64,000 nucleotides of DNA. Origin: Siderastrea siderea (Eukaryota; Cnidaria; Anthozoa; Scleractinia; Rhizangiidae). This document shows, piece after piece, positions 22,891 to 34,281 of this stretch. The stretch covers positions 12,575,953-12,639,952 of the forward strand of contig OZ034978.1 in NCBI GenBank assembly GCA_964030785.1. The letters run 5' to 3'. Under the pieces are notes generated by a model. It was not told the origin of the DNA. It did not search any database and saw only the letters and a program-made list of their open reading frames with translations. How positions within the stretch are numbered: the stretch's first letter is position 1; each line of letters opens with the position of its first letter. Both the position numbers and the translations under genes were made by a program.

Positions 22891-25800
22891 ATGAACATGG
22901 ACCGTGTATCTTTGGTTGTGCTTCTTTCCATCACTTGGGCATCACTTGTCTTCAGTCAGAGTAAGTAATTTGTCTTTGACTTTGCTCGATGATTAAAAAG
23001 ATACGCTTTGTGCCGATGATGCAAACCTTCAGTTCGTACCTCTTTAAAGAATACTCTGAAAAATGTCGTAGATTCAGATTCTAAGCACTTTTTTTTTCAA
23101 AAGTGCTCCCTTCCAACGCTATTTTGAAAAATTCTGTTTTTAGTGATAGGTTTTTCTCTTACAATTTTCGTAGCAAATTCCCAGTCAGCCTTAATCCCTC
23201 GATCCCCATTCTCTCAAGACAAAAAAGGAGAATTCAACTTCCCATTTCACCTCTTCATAGCCCTCTCTAACCGAGGGTGTCATTTTCCCAATTCTTTTCC
23301 TTGTTTCATGAAAGGACACCCTGCACTTTGGAAATTGCGCATGCTCAAGTTCAACATTATCAAAATTGTTGCGATACATCAAGTTGTTGCGAAAGGCAAA
23401 AAGGATTGGACTAAGCCACTAATTTTCGGTGTGGTAGATTCATGTAAACGCAACCTTAATTATGATCTTTTAAACAAAAACCACTTAAGTTATGAATATA
23501 TGAAATTCATATATTTGAACTGCGGAATGAAGAATTGAATGTAAAGAAGTTCCTCGCAGTTATTAACCCAACTTATGCAGTTGCGAAAAGAAAGCCTGAA
23601 AAAATCAGGCTTGCCGGGATTCGAACCCTGACCTCTGCGATACCGGTACAGCGCTCTAACCAATTGAGCTAACAAGCCAACTGGGAGCTGGTCATTAAAT
23701 TGGTTCGTAATATACCCAGGAAAGATGAAGATGAAGTTATGAATATATGAAATTCATATATTTGAACTGCGGAATGAAGAATTAAATGTAAAGAAGTTCC
23801 TCGCAGGAACTTCATCTTCATCTTTCCTGGGTATATTACGAACCATTTTAATGACCAGCTCCCAGTTGGCTTGTTAGCTCAATCGGTTAGAGCGCTGCAC
23901 CGGTATCGCAGAGGTCAGGGTTCGAATCCCGGCACGCCTGATTTTTTCAGGCTTTCTTTTCGCAACTGCATAAGTTGCGTTAATAACTGCGAGGAACTTC
24001 TTTACATTTAAAAACCACTTAGCAACGCTCTCTAGTGGTGTTGTTTAATTTACATCACTTTGCAAATGACATATGCGAAATTTGGGTAATTGACGGGTAA
24101 GTTGGTGTGAATTGGAAAAGCGCCTAATGGACTAAGATTCACAAGAAAAGCCTCAGGATCAATTACCGACCATTATCATTTTTCCTCTTTTCAGAAAAGT
24201 GGAGCTACGATCCAAATGACGTATCTGGTAAGGATATTTTTTGTCCTAAACGTTCGCCTATCGATTGCTTCATTTTTAAATAAGTCTTTGATTTACGAGT
24301 ATTTGCGTAAACATTTTGGACTTCAATGGGATAATTTGAGACACAAGAAGCACAAATTAAATTTGTTTTATCCTATTTTATTAAAACTGAATTAAAATTA
24401 AAACCAAGAGAGAATAAAACCAATGACTTAAATAACATTGACGGGTGGTTTGTTGCAGTAATAAGTAGCCTCACCGCCCAACACTGTATTCGCGAGTTTT
24501 AATCCCAGACTCATGTTTTATGTTTTTGAATACTGGTACTCAACAACTCTTTAATTTTTCTCCATTCCAGGCCCTGGTAATTGGGGAGGCGAATGCGGCA
24601 CAGGAAAGAGGCAATCACCAATCGACATTAACTCGGCTAATGCAACTTTTGACGAAAGCTTGGGCACGTTTACCCTGAAAAACTACAACAAGATACTAGA
24701 CGTGACCTTTAGAGGTTCCAACAATGGCCACGCCCTGGAAATGACTTTCCCTGCGAAAGTGTACAATGTTAGTGGAGGAGGTCTCACTGGTGTTTACACA
24801 ACAGTTCAGTTTCACTTCCACTGGGGACCCGACAACTCAATAGGGTCAGAACACACTGTGAACGGAAAAGAATATGCTGCCGAGGTGAGAGAGAGAGAAA
24901 GAGATCTTTCCCAGCCTGTCATGATCTTTCTCTTTATGTTGTTGCTCTATCAAGAAACCCTTCCATTTTTGCGAAGGCAAATTTCACTCTGTGGCTCGTC
25001 ACACATTTGGCTTGTAATGCAGGTTGATAACTTACAAACAACTGTATGTATGACAAAGGAATAGCACCACATGCTAAAAACCTGGCTGTTAGGCCCTATT
25101 CTAGGATGGAATCTTTACACTTTGTTAGAGCTACTAAAGACAATTGACATATTTCCTTTTTTATAGTTACACTTTGTTAGCTACAACACAAAATATGCCA
25201 GCCTCGCCCAAGCAGTTAATCACCCTGATGGTCTTGCTGTTCTTGGACTCTTAATTGAGGTAGAGTAACTTTGATGCGAAAATTACACTACCAGAGCAGT
25301 CATCAGTTTTCACTGTGCGAATTGTGGGGAGTATAATTCAGGAAGTTATCGCCGAGTAATTTCAAAACATTTACATTAGTTTTAATTATCAATTAGAAGT
25401 TTGGATCAGTTAATAAGATGAAATTCTTTTTCCTCTTTTGTTCTAGGTTGGAGGTGAAAATAACACAGCATTCTCGTTTTTGGAACATGCTAGAGAACTT
25501 ACTGACAGTTGTAAGTTTTGAATGTTGCTTTCAGTTCATTCACGAACTCACCCACCCCACCCCACCCCACCCAACCCCACCATTCCATCTTATAAATTAA
25601 CATGTACAAGACTACAACACCGACGATTACCTTCCTTATTCTTTTCAAACAGTCACGTGAGTTTACCGTAGAATATCGAATATCGAAGTAAAAGAGACAA
25701 CGCCAATACATGCTATGTCTGAGTGCCATTTTAAATGATATAATGGTGGAACGAGTTGAAATGACCATAAAAAGACGCCACTGCCTCATGGCTTCATCGT

Positions 25801-27325
25801 CTGTACTGACAAAGGTGTTGACTACGATCGTGATCTTGCTGTTTCGTTATTCCCTGAAAGTGGTCAGGACGGGCTAGATTCGAAACTGCAACCTCCTGCT
25901 CTGCAGTGGAACGGTTTCATCAGACTGACCCCCGTTAGCTAAGGCCTCGACCAAGCGGAAGCAACATCATCCAGTATTACTCAATACAAGTTTGTACGAA
26001 AGTTTGATGGCAGCCAAATTTGTTTCAACAACGTCATTCAAAATCATTCAGCATCAAACCCAAACATAAAACAGAGTGGCCACACACCTTCAACATGACG
26101 AGTTCAACAGATTTTTACGGTGTTCAATGGAAATGTTGAATCTGTTTGACACGAGTCTAATGTTTTTTTCCTGTTTTCAGTCTCTGCAATCAGTCACATC
26201 CCGGCCTTTAAGTTTGCCGCTTTGTTACCTTATGACAAGACAAAGTTCTTCCGGTACAGTGGCTCACTCACTACTCCCACCTGCAAAGAGTCTGTCACGT
26301 GGACTGTTTTCAATGATGCCGTGAAGATATCGCAATATCAGGTACAGTAATGACTTACCATCGACTGGATATAATTGCAATAACAATAAATAGGTGAAGA
26401 TAACTCAGAACCGATTAACTGATCGAGCAATTGTTCTTCGAGTTATAGTTGCAAATACTCACAACAGCTGCTAAGTCTACCTTAGTAATGTCTCCCTTGG
26501 TAATATAGCACCTCTCACAAGCCTTAAAATTAACTAGACAGCCCCAATATGTAGCATTTGTCATGCTTTCAGTCTGGGCTATAGCTAATCTTTCTGTTCC
26601 TTGAGTGATTACTAAATCATTAACTCTTAACTAACAAGGCCAACCAATGAGCTCCTAAGAAAAGATTATTGGTGGTGACTTAAGCCTCCTTATAAATTCA
26701 ACGTACTTTAGAAACTTTTAATGGCGTACAATCCTTACGTCTTTAAACGCAGACAATGTAGCTACAGTAGATTCTCGCCATCTCGAACTACTGTTCAAAA
26801 ATCTCAACGGAAACAAAATACTTAAAAAAGGCGGGGTTTCGAAATGGTGACTAGTCAGTTGTTAAAATACTGCACTCCACCCTCTAAGGGAAACGTGCTT
26901 CTGTTCGAGATAGCGGAGATTGGAGTTATTTTGCGGTAAGGATAGAAAGAATCCCTCGTTAGTAGCTGTCACTCAATCAGTGTCATTTTGTCTCTTAGAT
27001 GAACCTTCTGCGCAGTCTCAAGAAGAATAACTCGGCACCAATCTTCAAGAATTTCCGCCCGGTGCAGCCACTCAACAACCGAACTGTCTGGGACAGCTTC
27101 CAGGTGGCTGAGCTGAATAAAACTACTATTCCTACAATATCAACTGCTTCTAACACTACTGGTACCACTACTAGCACTACTACTACAGCTCCTGTCAGTG
27201 TCACTTCTTCCCCTATAACTACTACAGCTACAGCTCCAACTGACTATGAAGCGGGTTCATCTACTGTCACTTTGACCGCTGGCCTGTTTTTGACCATGCT
27301 GAGTTCTGCCCTTTTTGTACATTAG
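22891..27325 (+). CDS. Secreted, GPI-anchored-type alpha-carbonic anhydrase, copy 1 (7 exons, 353 aa)
   Basis: Catalyses CO2 hydration to bicarbonate at the cell surface or in an extracellular compartment. Exons: 22891-22960, 24195-24227, 24571-24884, 25167-25259, 25447-25510, 26181-26341 and 26999-27325, all with GT/AG borders and consistent phases (1062 nt). A signal peptide spans residues 1-23. Zinc ligands are H116 and H118 (FHFHWG) and H141 (ELHF). H88 (NNGHA) matches the proton shuttle, E128 (GSEHT) the gate Glu, and T222-T223 (LTTP) the active-site Thr. C43 and C226 match the disulfide of extracellular family members. FRPVQPLNNR (264-273) is the family C-terminal motif. After it come a Thr/Ser-rich stalk and a hydrophobic end (335-353) typical of a GPI signal. 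Intron 1 carries a tRNA-derived insertion absent from copies 2 and 3. Confidence 0.95.
23612..23682 (-). tRNA. tRNA-like sequence, Thr (GGT)-like, minus strand
   Basis: It has a D-arm region GCTCAATTGGTTAGAGC and TTCGAATCCC T-loop. The anticodon loop CCGGTAT would give GGT. The last anticodon-stem pair and one T-stem pair do not form, position 33 is C rather than U, and acceptor pairing is one base out of register. It is probably a tRNA-derived repeat head, not a working tRNA. Confidence 0.45.
23868..23938 (+). tRNA. tRNA-like sequence, Thr (GGT)-like, plus strand
   Basis: The inverted partner of the minus-strand copy, differing at a few bases, one of which (GCACGCC for GCAAGCC) weakens the acceptor stem. 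Internal A and B boxes are intact (TTAGCTCAATCGG and GGTTCGAATCC). It shares the anticodon-arm defects and is most likely a retroposed tRNA-derived module. Confidence 0.45.
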
Positions 27326-28164
27326 TTTGAAGTCACGTGGTCATAACGGTGTAGTTTAGTAAAATTCTATTCCCGACCCGGAGCCTTCGGTTTTCTTAGC
27401 CGCGTCTCATCGTCGGTAATGCCAAAACAGGAATGCTCTGGGACCCGAGAATAACCAACTTCTACCTGTCTAGAACATGTCCACTCGGGGGAATAAGCAT
27501 CTTTGACAGTGGCAGTTCTGTCTCTGAGAACTCAACGCAAGTGCTTAGCAGCATTACGTACCTAATGCCGCAGTTTGCGAGACAATTTTCGTAACTGAAC
27601 GGGAGCGCTTGCCCTTGTTTATCATTAGACAATAAGAATATAAAACTCTATGAATGCTGCTACAAGATTTGCTGAAAACTCTATAGCCGCTGACAAAGTC
27701 GGAGCACTAGAATGGATAATACAATCGGAAACTACAAAGGTGCTTGTTCGAAGATTTACCAAGAGAGGTAATTCTTCTCCCGCCTGAAAGTAGATTTTTG
27801 ATTGACAGCCGGAAGTAAGAACCCAAACCAATGACAACAATTTTTTAACTAACCAGAAGCAAAGACAAGACGAATCATAATTAAGCTTAAGTGCTTTATC
27901 CCGCGCTTAGCGCCGGATACGAGGTTTCACTGCGAGTTCTGATTGGTTGAATACGTTTTAAGCCGTTGTTGTGATTGGTCAGATCAGGAGCATTTCCCTG
28001 CTATGTCTCTGTTACAGTGGTTATCAAAGAACTCTCATTGTTTCAGGGTCTTTGTTTTCTATCCTTTCAAACCATTATCGAATATTTTAGTCCGTTTTAG
28101 ACCTTACCGTACATTTTTCTTCATATAGCAAGATTATGCATTCGCAGATAAATAAGAACGTGAT

Positions 28165-28244
28165 TTCATTTTTTAGACTTTTATTTTTTATTTATTTTAT
28201 TTTATTTTATTTAATTATTTACTTTTTTTTTTTTTTTTTTTTTT
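28165..28244. repeat. TTTTA and poly-T tract downstream of copy 1
   Basis: A (ttttA)n run passes into about 25 T. Matching but shorter tracts lie at about 45179-45235 and 58250-58300, so the tract predates the unit duplication. Confidence 0.7.
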
Positions 28245-28808
28245 GCTGTGAGAAATCTGAAACAAGATCAAAACCATAGATATTCAAAGCAAAAGTGTGA
28301 AGCTGGTGGGGGGCTTAAGTAGATGATTCTGATTATCTTTTCACACGGTTTTTTAGAAACTGGTTGGCTCTAATTCAGGATTAATGGGATGTCTTTTTAT
28401 TGTTAGCGTCTGTTAAATGCTCTATTTAAGCTTTCTTTGGAGGCCAGTACAAAACGTAAGGAGGAAGAACATTTGCTTGTCATGACTAGAATCGTGGCCC
28501 TGGAAAAGAAAGCCACATGTTAGCCAGGCAAGATCAGCTTTGGAGCTGGCGGAAAGTAATGTAGGGGATTGTTCATAGAATTGAAATGTTTGGCACGTTT
28601 TCGCTAATTATTTAGTAAAACAATAAAATAAGCTTGATTTTGCTGTATTTTGTGTTCAATTTGTAACCACGTACGTTCAGTCATCCCCGTGACAGGTGAT
28701 CACCTGTTGTTTTATGCTACTATTAAGCGGTAACATCTCCTTCTTTGCTTTTTCTCGTCTCTTGATATAACCTTTATGGAGTCTCTATAGTTTGATTTGT
28801 TTCCGCAG

Positions 28809-29420
28809 ACAAACAAAGATTTCTCGGCCCAGTTTGACGTTCATAATGAGCGTATAATGGCCTCCATAGCTGTAACCTGTTTCAGGCCCACGGATAGTAT
28901 TTCCCTATTTCTAAAAAAATCCGGGAAACGTTTCGTTACATACAATTTTCTACCTCTTAAATATTAAGATAATGTGAACATATTACTGCTAATGAAAAAT
29001 GTGCCTCTGTTAAGTCGCATTAAATTGCATTTCGTCGTTCAACTTTGTTAACTTCCACAAATTTCCCCTTAAACGGTCCCATAACAATGCGGAAAAAGAA
29101 GGAAACAGTATTGTGAGTTTTGTTTTAACTCTTTCGTTGGACGCAGTAGCAGATATGTTAAAGGTTTCAGGGGGCCAACAAAGCAAACTCGATCAATTCA
29201 TCTCTTTCGTGATACGGGCAATGAGAATTCCTGGCCTTGCACTGAATGTTGTCATTCACCTACTGCAGATTTGTCTTTCCTAGATGAACCTTCATTTCAG
29301 TCTCAAGTAGAAAGACGCTTCACCGATTGAGAACAACTCCCCACCGTACTGTCAGAGCCGTCCAGGCTACTTCTTCTGTGAATGTTGTATGCTACTTTTT
29401 TTGCTGAGTTATTTTTGAAG
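28809..29420 (+). pseudogene. Carbonic anhydrase remnant A, unit 1
   Basis: This contains an acceptor-preceded fragment NKDFSAQFDVHN (possibly exon 5-like) and, at 29284, MNLHFSLK followed by a stop. The latter matches the start of carbonic anhydrase exon 7 (MNLLRSLK) and even keeps the TTCCTAG acceptor. The exon 6-like part present in units 2 and 3 is deleted here. The gaagtcaag after the frame matches the sequence just after the stop of the intact genes. Confidence 0.7.
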
Positions 29421-32341
29421 TCAAGTGACTGTAATAGTACTTTATTGAGTTCCATTTGTCTAGAAAAGAAGACATTTTAAATTAAATCTTGGAAGGACGT
29501 GAGCATACTTCCCCTGATACTTCTGGACGGTGGAACGAAAAGCCGTTACCTTTTGAAACTCTAGAAAAGGAATTTACGACCGAATGTCTTGACTCCTGTT
29601 TTCTCGAACAAATTTTCTCTTCCCCTGAGTGTCCGCAAGAACAGTGGTTCTCTGTACATACTGTATACAGTAAGATATACTTTGCACTTATTATTGTTCC
29701 AGCTTTGCAAAGATATTGAATATGCTGTTATCATGAATATGCAACAATCCTCTCATCCCAATAAATACCTTTTGACAAAGGTAAGCGGCAAGAACATGGA
29801 AGAAAAAAATTGGCGTGACCTTGAGAATTTAAATGTTATCTGCAGGAAGTCTTTCAAGTCTCAGCCTTTACCAGTATCGAACTACCCCATGTACACTTTG
29901 CGTTCTTACACTTGATTTCACAACGAGGTGATTAGTTTTTAAACCACTTTTTACCAAGATAGCAAAAGTTAATTCCCTCAGAAAATTCAGACTACCTGCC
30001 AGTCCACATGAAAGATAAAATAGTGGCCAGTGAGAAAATTAAAACTCTTAAGAAATATAATGCAACAATTATATGGTACTTTAAAAGCATATAATTAATT
30101 AAACTGAACAACAGGAAAAAACTTCATCTTCCTAAAAACTACTACACTCAGAATATGATATGAAGAAAATAAGTTCGTATGTATTATGCCCTTGCATAAG
30201 ATCGTTAGTCTGCGAACAATTCTAAAGCGGTTCCGGTTAATATTCCGTCGTTCCTAAGAGAGCATGAGGCCATACCCGATTCCAGTTGTTCCATCAGTAA
30301 TCTCTTCCGCATTTTGGTACAGAAAAGACACACTTGTACTCAAGAACGTATATAATGAATGTTACCTCGCAATATCCGTGTGGCTATTCTGAAAAATTTA
30401 GTGTCAACTGAATATTATTTATGGTTATTTAAAAGGGTCTCGAGTTAAATAATATTCCAGCACTCAACGCCATGTTCAAACACAATCAATAGGATACAAG
30501 CCCAAACGTCTTTATTTCATGAAACGTGTAGTAAGCCACCGAAAAACAACTCAAATTTTTTAAAAATACTCTCAACTCCTTCAACTGCCTTAAACGAAAC
30601 AATACCAACGAAAACCTTTATGCACGTCTCAGCATAAACCAGCTTGGTCATGAGTTAATAACCTGTGTCGGAGGGGGGGGGAGGGATGCACCTCACAGCA
30701 TTTTTAGTGGTGACCTGTCGAGCAGCATTCAAATTGTTGTACATGCCAAAGAATTTACAACTTTTAATAAATGTTAAGACATAGGTACATTTTCAGTCTT
30801 GTTTTCCCGTTGTCATATTTAAGACCTACCAGCTCTTTTCAGTTCAGCAAACAGGCAAACACTGCTCTTGAAGGGCTTATACTGAAACATGAACTGTTCA
30901 ACATTATATTAGCTTTGGATTTTACATTTTATAACCTTTACGGTGATATGCATTTTCTTTGTGGTTTCTCTTAAAATCATCTTCATCAAGATCTGACGTC
31001 TGGGCTAAAAGGGTTAAAAAAATTGAAAGCTGACGCAAAAATTATAAATGTCACCTAGGCTTGTTCCACGACTAGAATTCTTTTTGCCATTATGTAAATC
31101 GATCTTGACTTAGAAATGTTATATTTCAACTTAACTCTTGTGACAGATATTGTTGTTCTGGTTCTGGAGGTATGAAAGGAAAAGTGGAAATTTTTCCAAA
31201 ATTATACAACAGGTACAGAAAATATTGCCGATCAAGATTTTTTTCGGATATGTCTCGTTTATTCAGTAAAGGATTCCGCTTAGAGATAGATACCACCAAA
31301 CTCCAAGAATTGAACAAGTAGCTCTGTCGTTTTGAAGTAATTGTAAGTTTAATTTGTTTCCAGTTGTTTCTTTCATTTTTTTCCAGAATTTAATCAAGTG
31401 TTGGAGTTTTTGTTTCAAGCAGACGCACTTTTCCTTATATGAAAGATAAAATGTCATCAATTTATGTGTCTTATTTTAAAAACATCAGAAATAGAAATCG
31501 ACACATCAGCTCTATCCATTACATTAGTAAATGCAAATATTTTGTCGCCAATTCATACCACTCCAAAGAGTATTCTGAAAAGATGTCATAGATTCAGTTT
31601 CAAAGCACAATTCCTTTTTTCAAAAATGCTCCCTTCCAACGTTATTTTGTAAAAATTCTATTTTTAACGAGATGTTTTTTCTTACATTTCTCTTGGCACA
31701 TTCCCAGCCAGCGCTAATCCCTCCAGCCCTATTCTTTCAAGTCAAAAAAGGAGAATTTAGCTTCCCATTTTACCTCTTCATAACCCTTTCTAACCGAGTG
31801 TTTCATATTCCCAATCATTTTTTTCTCAGCGCGTGAGCGGGCAAGATGAACCAAATCCTGCAATCTGATTGGTTCCGGGAGCGGGCGGAATTTTCCGATC
31901 TTGACCGCGGTCAACGGAACGGCAATAACAAAAAATTTGTAATGGGTTTTTAAAACCTTTAAAATCTTTAAAACGTTCTCCGAAACTTAGAATTCTGAAT
32001 TTTTTTGTACATTGTCGTTAAAAACTTTCTTTCCAAAATTTCTTGTTAAAATACCGAAGGTTGTACAATGTAAATCGCCTCTTCCCTTTCGACAAACATT
32101 TGAGTAAATCGAGCAGGAGTTAGCTACATGTATCGAAATTTGGGAAAATAAAGGGGTTTCTTTTAGTTATATTGCTTCCTGTAATTTCTGAGTTTTAACA
32201 GAGTAAAAAAGCGTATTTTGCTGCTCTGGTGTCACAAACGGCTTCGTTTCATGGTTCATTTTACGCGCGCTTGCAAAACGTTGCTTTCCGAAAACAACAA
32301 GACACGTTTAACTTTTGAAAAACAACAAGAAAAAAATAAAA

Positions 32342-32489
32342 ATATTATTTGCCGGCCTTGGTTGGTCCGTATTGAGAAAAACTGTGCCCTCGGTCTTGAG
32401 CACGGCCCTCGGCCTGCGGCCTTGGGCCGTACTCAAGACCTCTGGCACAGTTTTTCTCAATACGGACCTCCCGGCCGGCAAATAATATA
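32342..32489. repeat. Long GC-rich hairpin, first copy
   Basis: The left arm atattatttgccggcc...ccgtattgagaaaaactgtg (about 68 bases) is mirrored by the right arm ending ccggccggcaaataatat. The loop is the palindromic tcggcctgcgg. Confidence 0.9.
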
Positions 32490-32843
32490 TATTTATTTTT
32501 TTCTCAGCGCGTGAGCGGGCAAGATGAACCAAATCCTGCAATCTGATTGGTTCCGGGAGCGGGCGGAATTTTCCGATCTTGACCGCGGTCAACGGTACGG
32601 CTCGAGTAAATCGGGCAGGAGTTAGCTACATGTATCGAAATTTGGGAAAATAAAGGGGTTTCTTTTAGTTATATTGCTTCCTGTGATTTCTGAGTTTTAA
32701 CAGAGTAAAAAAGCGTATTTTGCTGCTCTGGTGTCACAAACGGCTTCGTTTCATGGTTCATTTTACGCGCGCTTGCAAAACGTTGCTTTCCGAAAACAAC
32801 AAGACACGTTTAACTTTTGAAAAACAACAAGAAAAAAATAAAA

Positions 32844-32990
32844 ATATTATTTGCCGGCCTTGGTCGGTCCGTATTGAGAAAAACTGTGCCCTCGGTCTTG
32901 AGCACGGCCCTCGGCCTGCGGCCTTGGGCCGTACTCAAGACCTCTGGCACAGTTTTTCTCAATACGGACCTCCCGGCCGGCAAATAATAT
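32844..32990. repeat. Long GC-rich hairpin, second copy
   Basis: Nearly identical to the hairpin 502 bases upstream, with one clear change (ttggtcggtcc for ttggttggtcc). Confidence 0.9.
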
Positions 32991-33255
32991 ATATTTCTTC
33001 TATATCGTTTCATTGAAACACCCAGCACTTTTGAAACAGCGCATCCTTAAGTTCAACATCATCAAACTTTTTTGTGACACGTAACGTTGTTTCGAAAGTG
33101 AAAATGATTGGATTAAGCCACTAAATTTTCTATTTTATAGGCAACCACTAAATTATGTTACCCTCATTAAATAAAGTCATATTATTTATTACTATTTCCA
33201 GTGGTGTTTATATCTTCTACATCACTTTGTAAATTAAATATCCGAAATCCGAGTT

Positions 33256-33284
33256 TCATCATCATCATCATCTTCATCTTCATC

Positions 33285-33344
<60 letters not shown>

Positions 33345-33369
33345 GTCATCATCATCATCATCGTCATCA
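33256..33369. repeat. (ATC)n microsatellite
   Basis: About 38 trinucleotides, mostly perfect, with a few CTT and CGT variants at the edges. It lies in the intron of the carbonic anhydrase fragment. Confidence 0.97.
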
Positions 33370-33843
33370 GCACATCCTTCATTTAAACACGAGAAAATTT
33401 TAAAGCAAAATGCTTGCTGGGTCGTGTAATATACAGGATATACATTAACTGTATTAATTCTTCAAACGACAGGCAAAGTGGTGTGAATTGGAAAAAAGCC
33501 TCATAAACTAGATTCGCATGAAAAGCTTCAGGATTGATTACCGACCATTATCACTTTTTTCCTCTTTTAGAAAAGTGGAGCTACAATCCAAATGACGTAT
33601 ATGGTAAGCTAGTACCTTTTTTGTCGTTAATGTTTGTCCTTCATTTCAAATAAGTCCATGATTTACGAGTATTTGCTTAAACTATTTTGTTACTTATTCA
33701 ATGGGTAACATGAGACACAAGAAGCACAAATTAAATTTGTTTTATCCTATTTTATCATTGTTGGCCGAATTAAAAGCAGTGACTTAAATAACACTAACGG
33801 ATGGTTTGTTGGAGAATGAGTAGCCTTGCCACTCAGCACTAAC

Positions 33844-34281
33844 CCCACCACCCTTGACAGGAGAACCATGGTATCTTCTTGGCCCACCACCCTCGAGAGG
33901 AGACCTATGGCATCTCCTACGCCCCCTCAACCCTTGATAGAAGACCCATGGTACCTTTTACGGCCCTACCACCACTGATAGGAGACCCATGGTATCTTCC
34001 AGGGCTCTACCACCCTTGAAAGGAGGCCCATGACATCTTCTACGGCCATGCCTCCGTTTACAAGAGACCCACGATTTTTTCTGTAGCCCTAACACCCTTG
34101 ACAGGAGACCAATGGTATCTTCCATGGTCCCGTCTCCCTTGAAAGGAGATCCATGGTATCTCCTACGCCCCCACTTCCCTTGAAAGGAGACCCGTATGCA
34201 TGGTATCTTCCATGGCCCCGCCACCCTTGAAAGGAGACCCATGGCGTCTCCTACGGCCCCACCACCCCTAACCGTAGACCC
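33844..34281. repeat. 41-bp minisatellite, about 10.5 copies
   Basis: A variable unit of the form cccttgaaaggagacccatg plus gtatcttcyacggccccacc repeats with an even 41-base step; one copy has a 7-base insert (gtatgca). It replaces the body of the carbonic anhydrase fragment. A 144-codon minus-strand frame runs through it (33958-34392) but only reflects the repeat. Confidence 0.9.

Larger units (their letters stand above)
23476..24021. mobile_element. tRNA-derived foldback insertion with 12-bp target duplication
   Basis: In intron 1 of copy 1, aaaaaccactta occurs at both 23476-23487 and 24010-24021. Copies 2 and 3 have it once with nothing between. The 522-bp insert has two long inverted arms (about 23545-23730 and 23808-24005), each with one tRNA-like sequence. 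A 72-base direct repeat of the left end (agttatgaatatatgaaatt) lies in the centre at about 23736. A 12-bp duplication is compatible with LINE-type integration; the inverted dimer form is unusual. Confidence 0.85.
31821..32994. mobile_element. Two tandem copies of a foldback element in the pseudogene intron
   Basis: Relative to intron 1 of the intact genes, about 1.2 kb is inserted between 31815 and 33003. It holds two direct copies of a unit running from ttctcagcgcgtgagcgggc to a terminal hairpin: 31821-32493 and 32497-32994, the second lacking about 180 bases. Homologous positions are 502 bp apart in the 3' part. No protein is encoded. It resembles a non-autonomous hairpin-ended DNA element. 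Confidence 0.75.
30190..33840 (+). pseudogene. Carbonic anhydrase 5' fragment, unit 1 only (flank, intron 1 and exon 2)
   Basis: From about 30190 the sequence follows the 5' flank of the intact genes, then jumps near 31550 from the upstream region directly into intron 1, so exon 1 is deleted. Exon 2 is preserved at 33571-33603 with acceptor TTTTAG and donor GTAAG and encodes KKWSYNPNDVYG. Sequence like intron 2 continues to about 33840, where a minisatellite begins. Exons 3 to 6 are missing. It was probably once the 5' half of remnant B. Confidence 0.8.

Noticed and set aside
24660..25064. 134-codon frame read as a stand-alone gene
   Set aside because: It is exon 3 of the carbonic anhydrase running on past its splice donor into intron 3.
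25545..25582. CCCCA pentanucleotide run in intron 5 as a telomere-like repeat
   Set aside because: It is short, also present in copies 2 and 3, and the unit is not the metazoan TTAGGG. It is a simple intronic repeat.
32218..33028. Pairs of 72-98 codon frames, identical between two positions
   Set aside because: They run through the duplicated foldback element and its hairpin. Their identity reflects DNA duplication, not coding constraint.
33182..33386. Poly-Met and poly-Ile frames
   Set aside because: They are translations of the ATC microsatellite.
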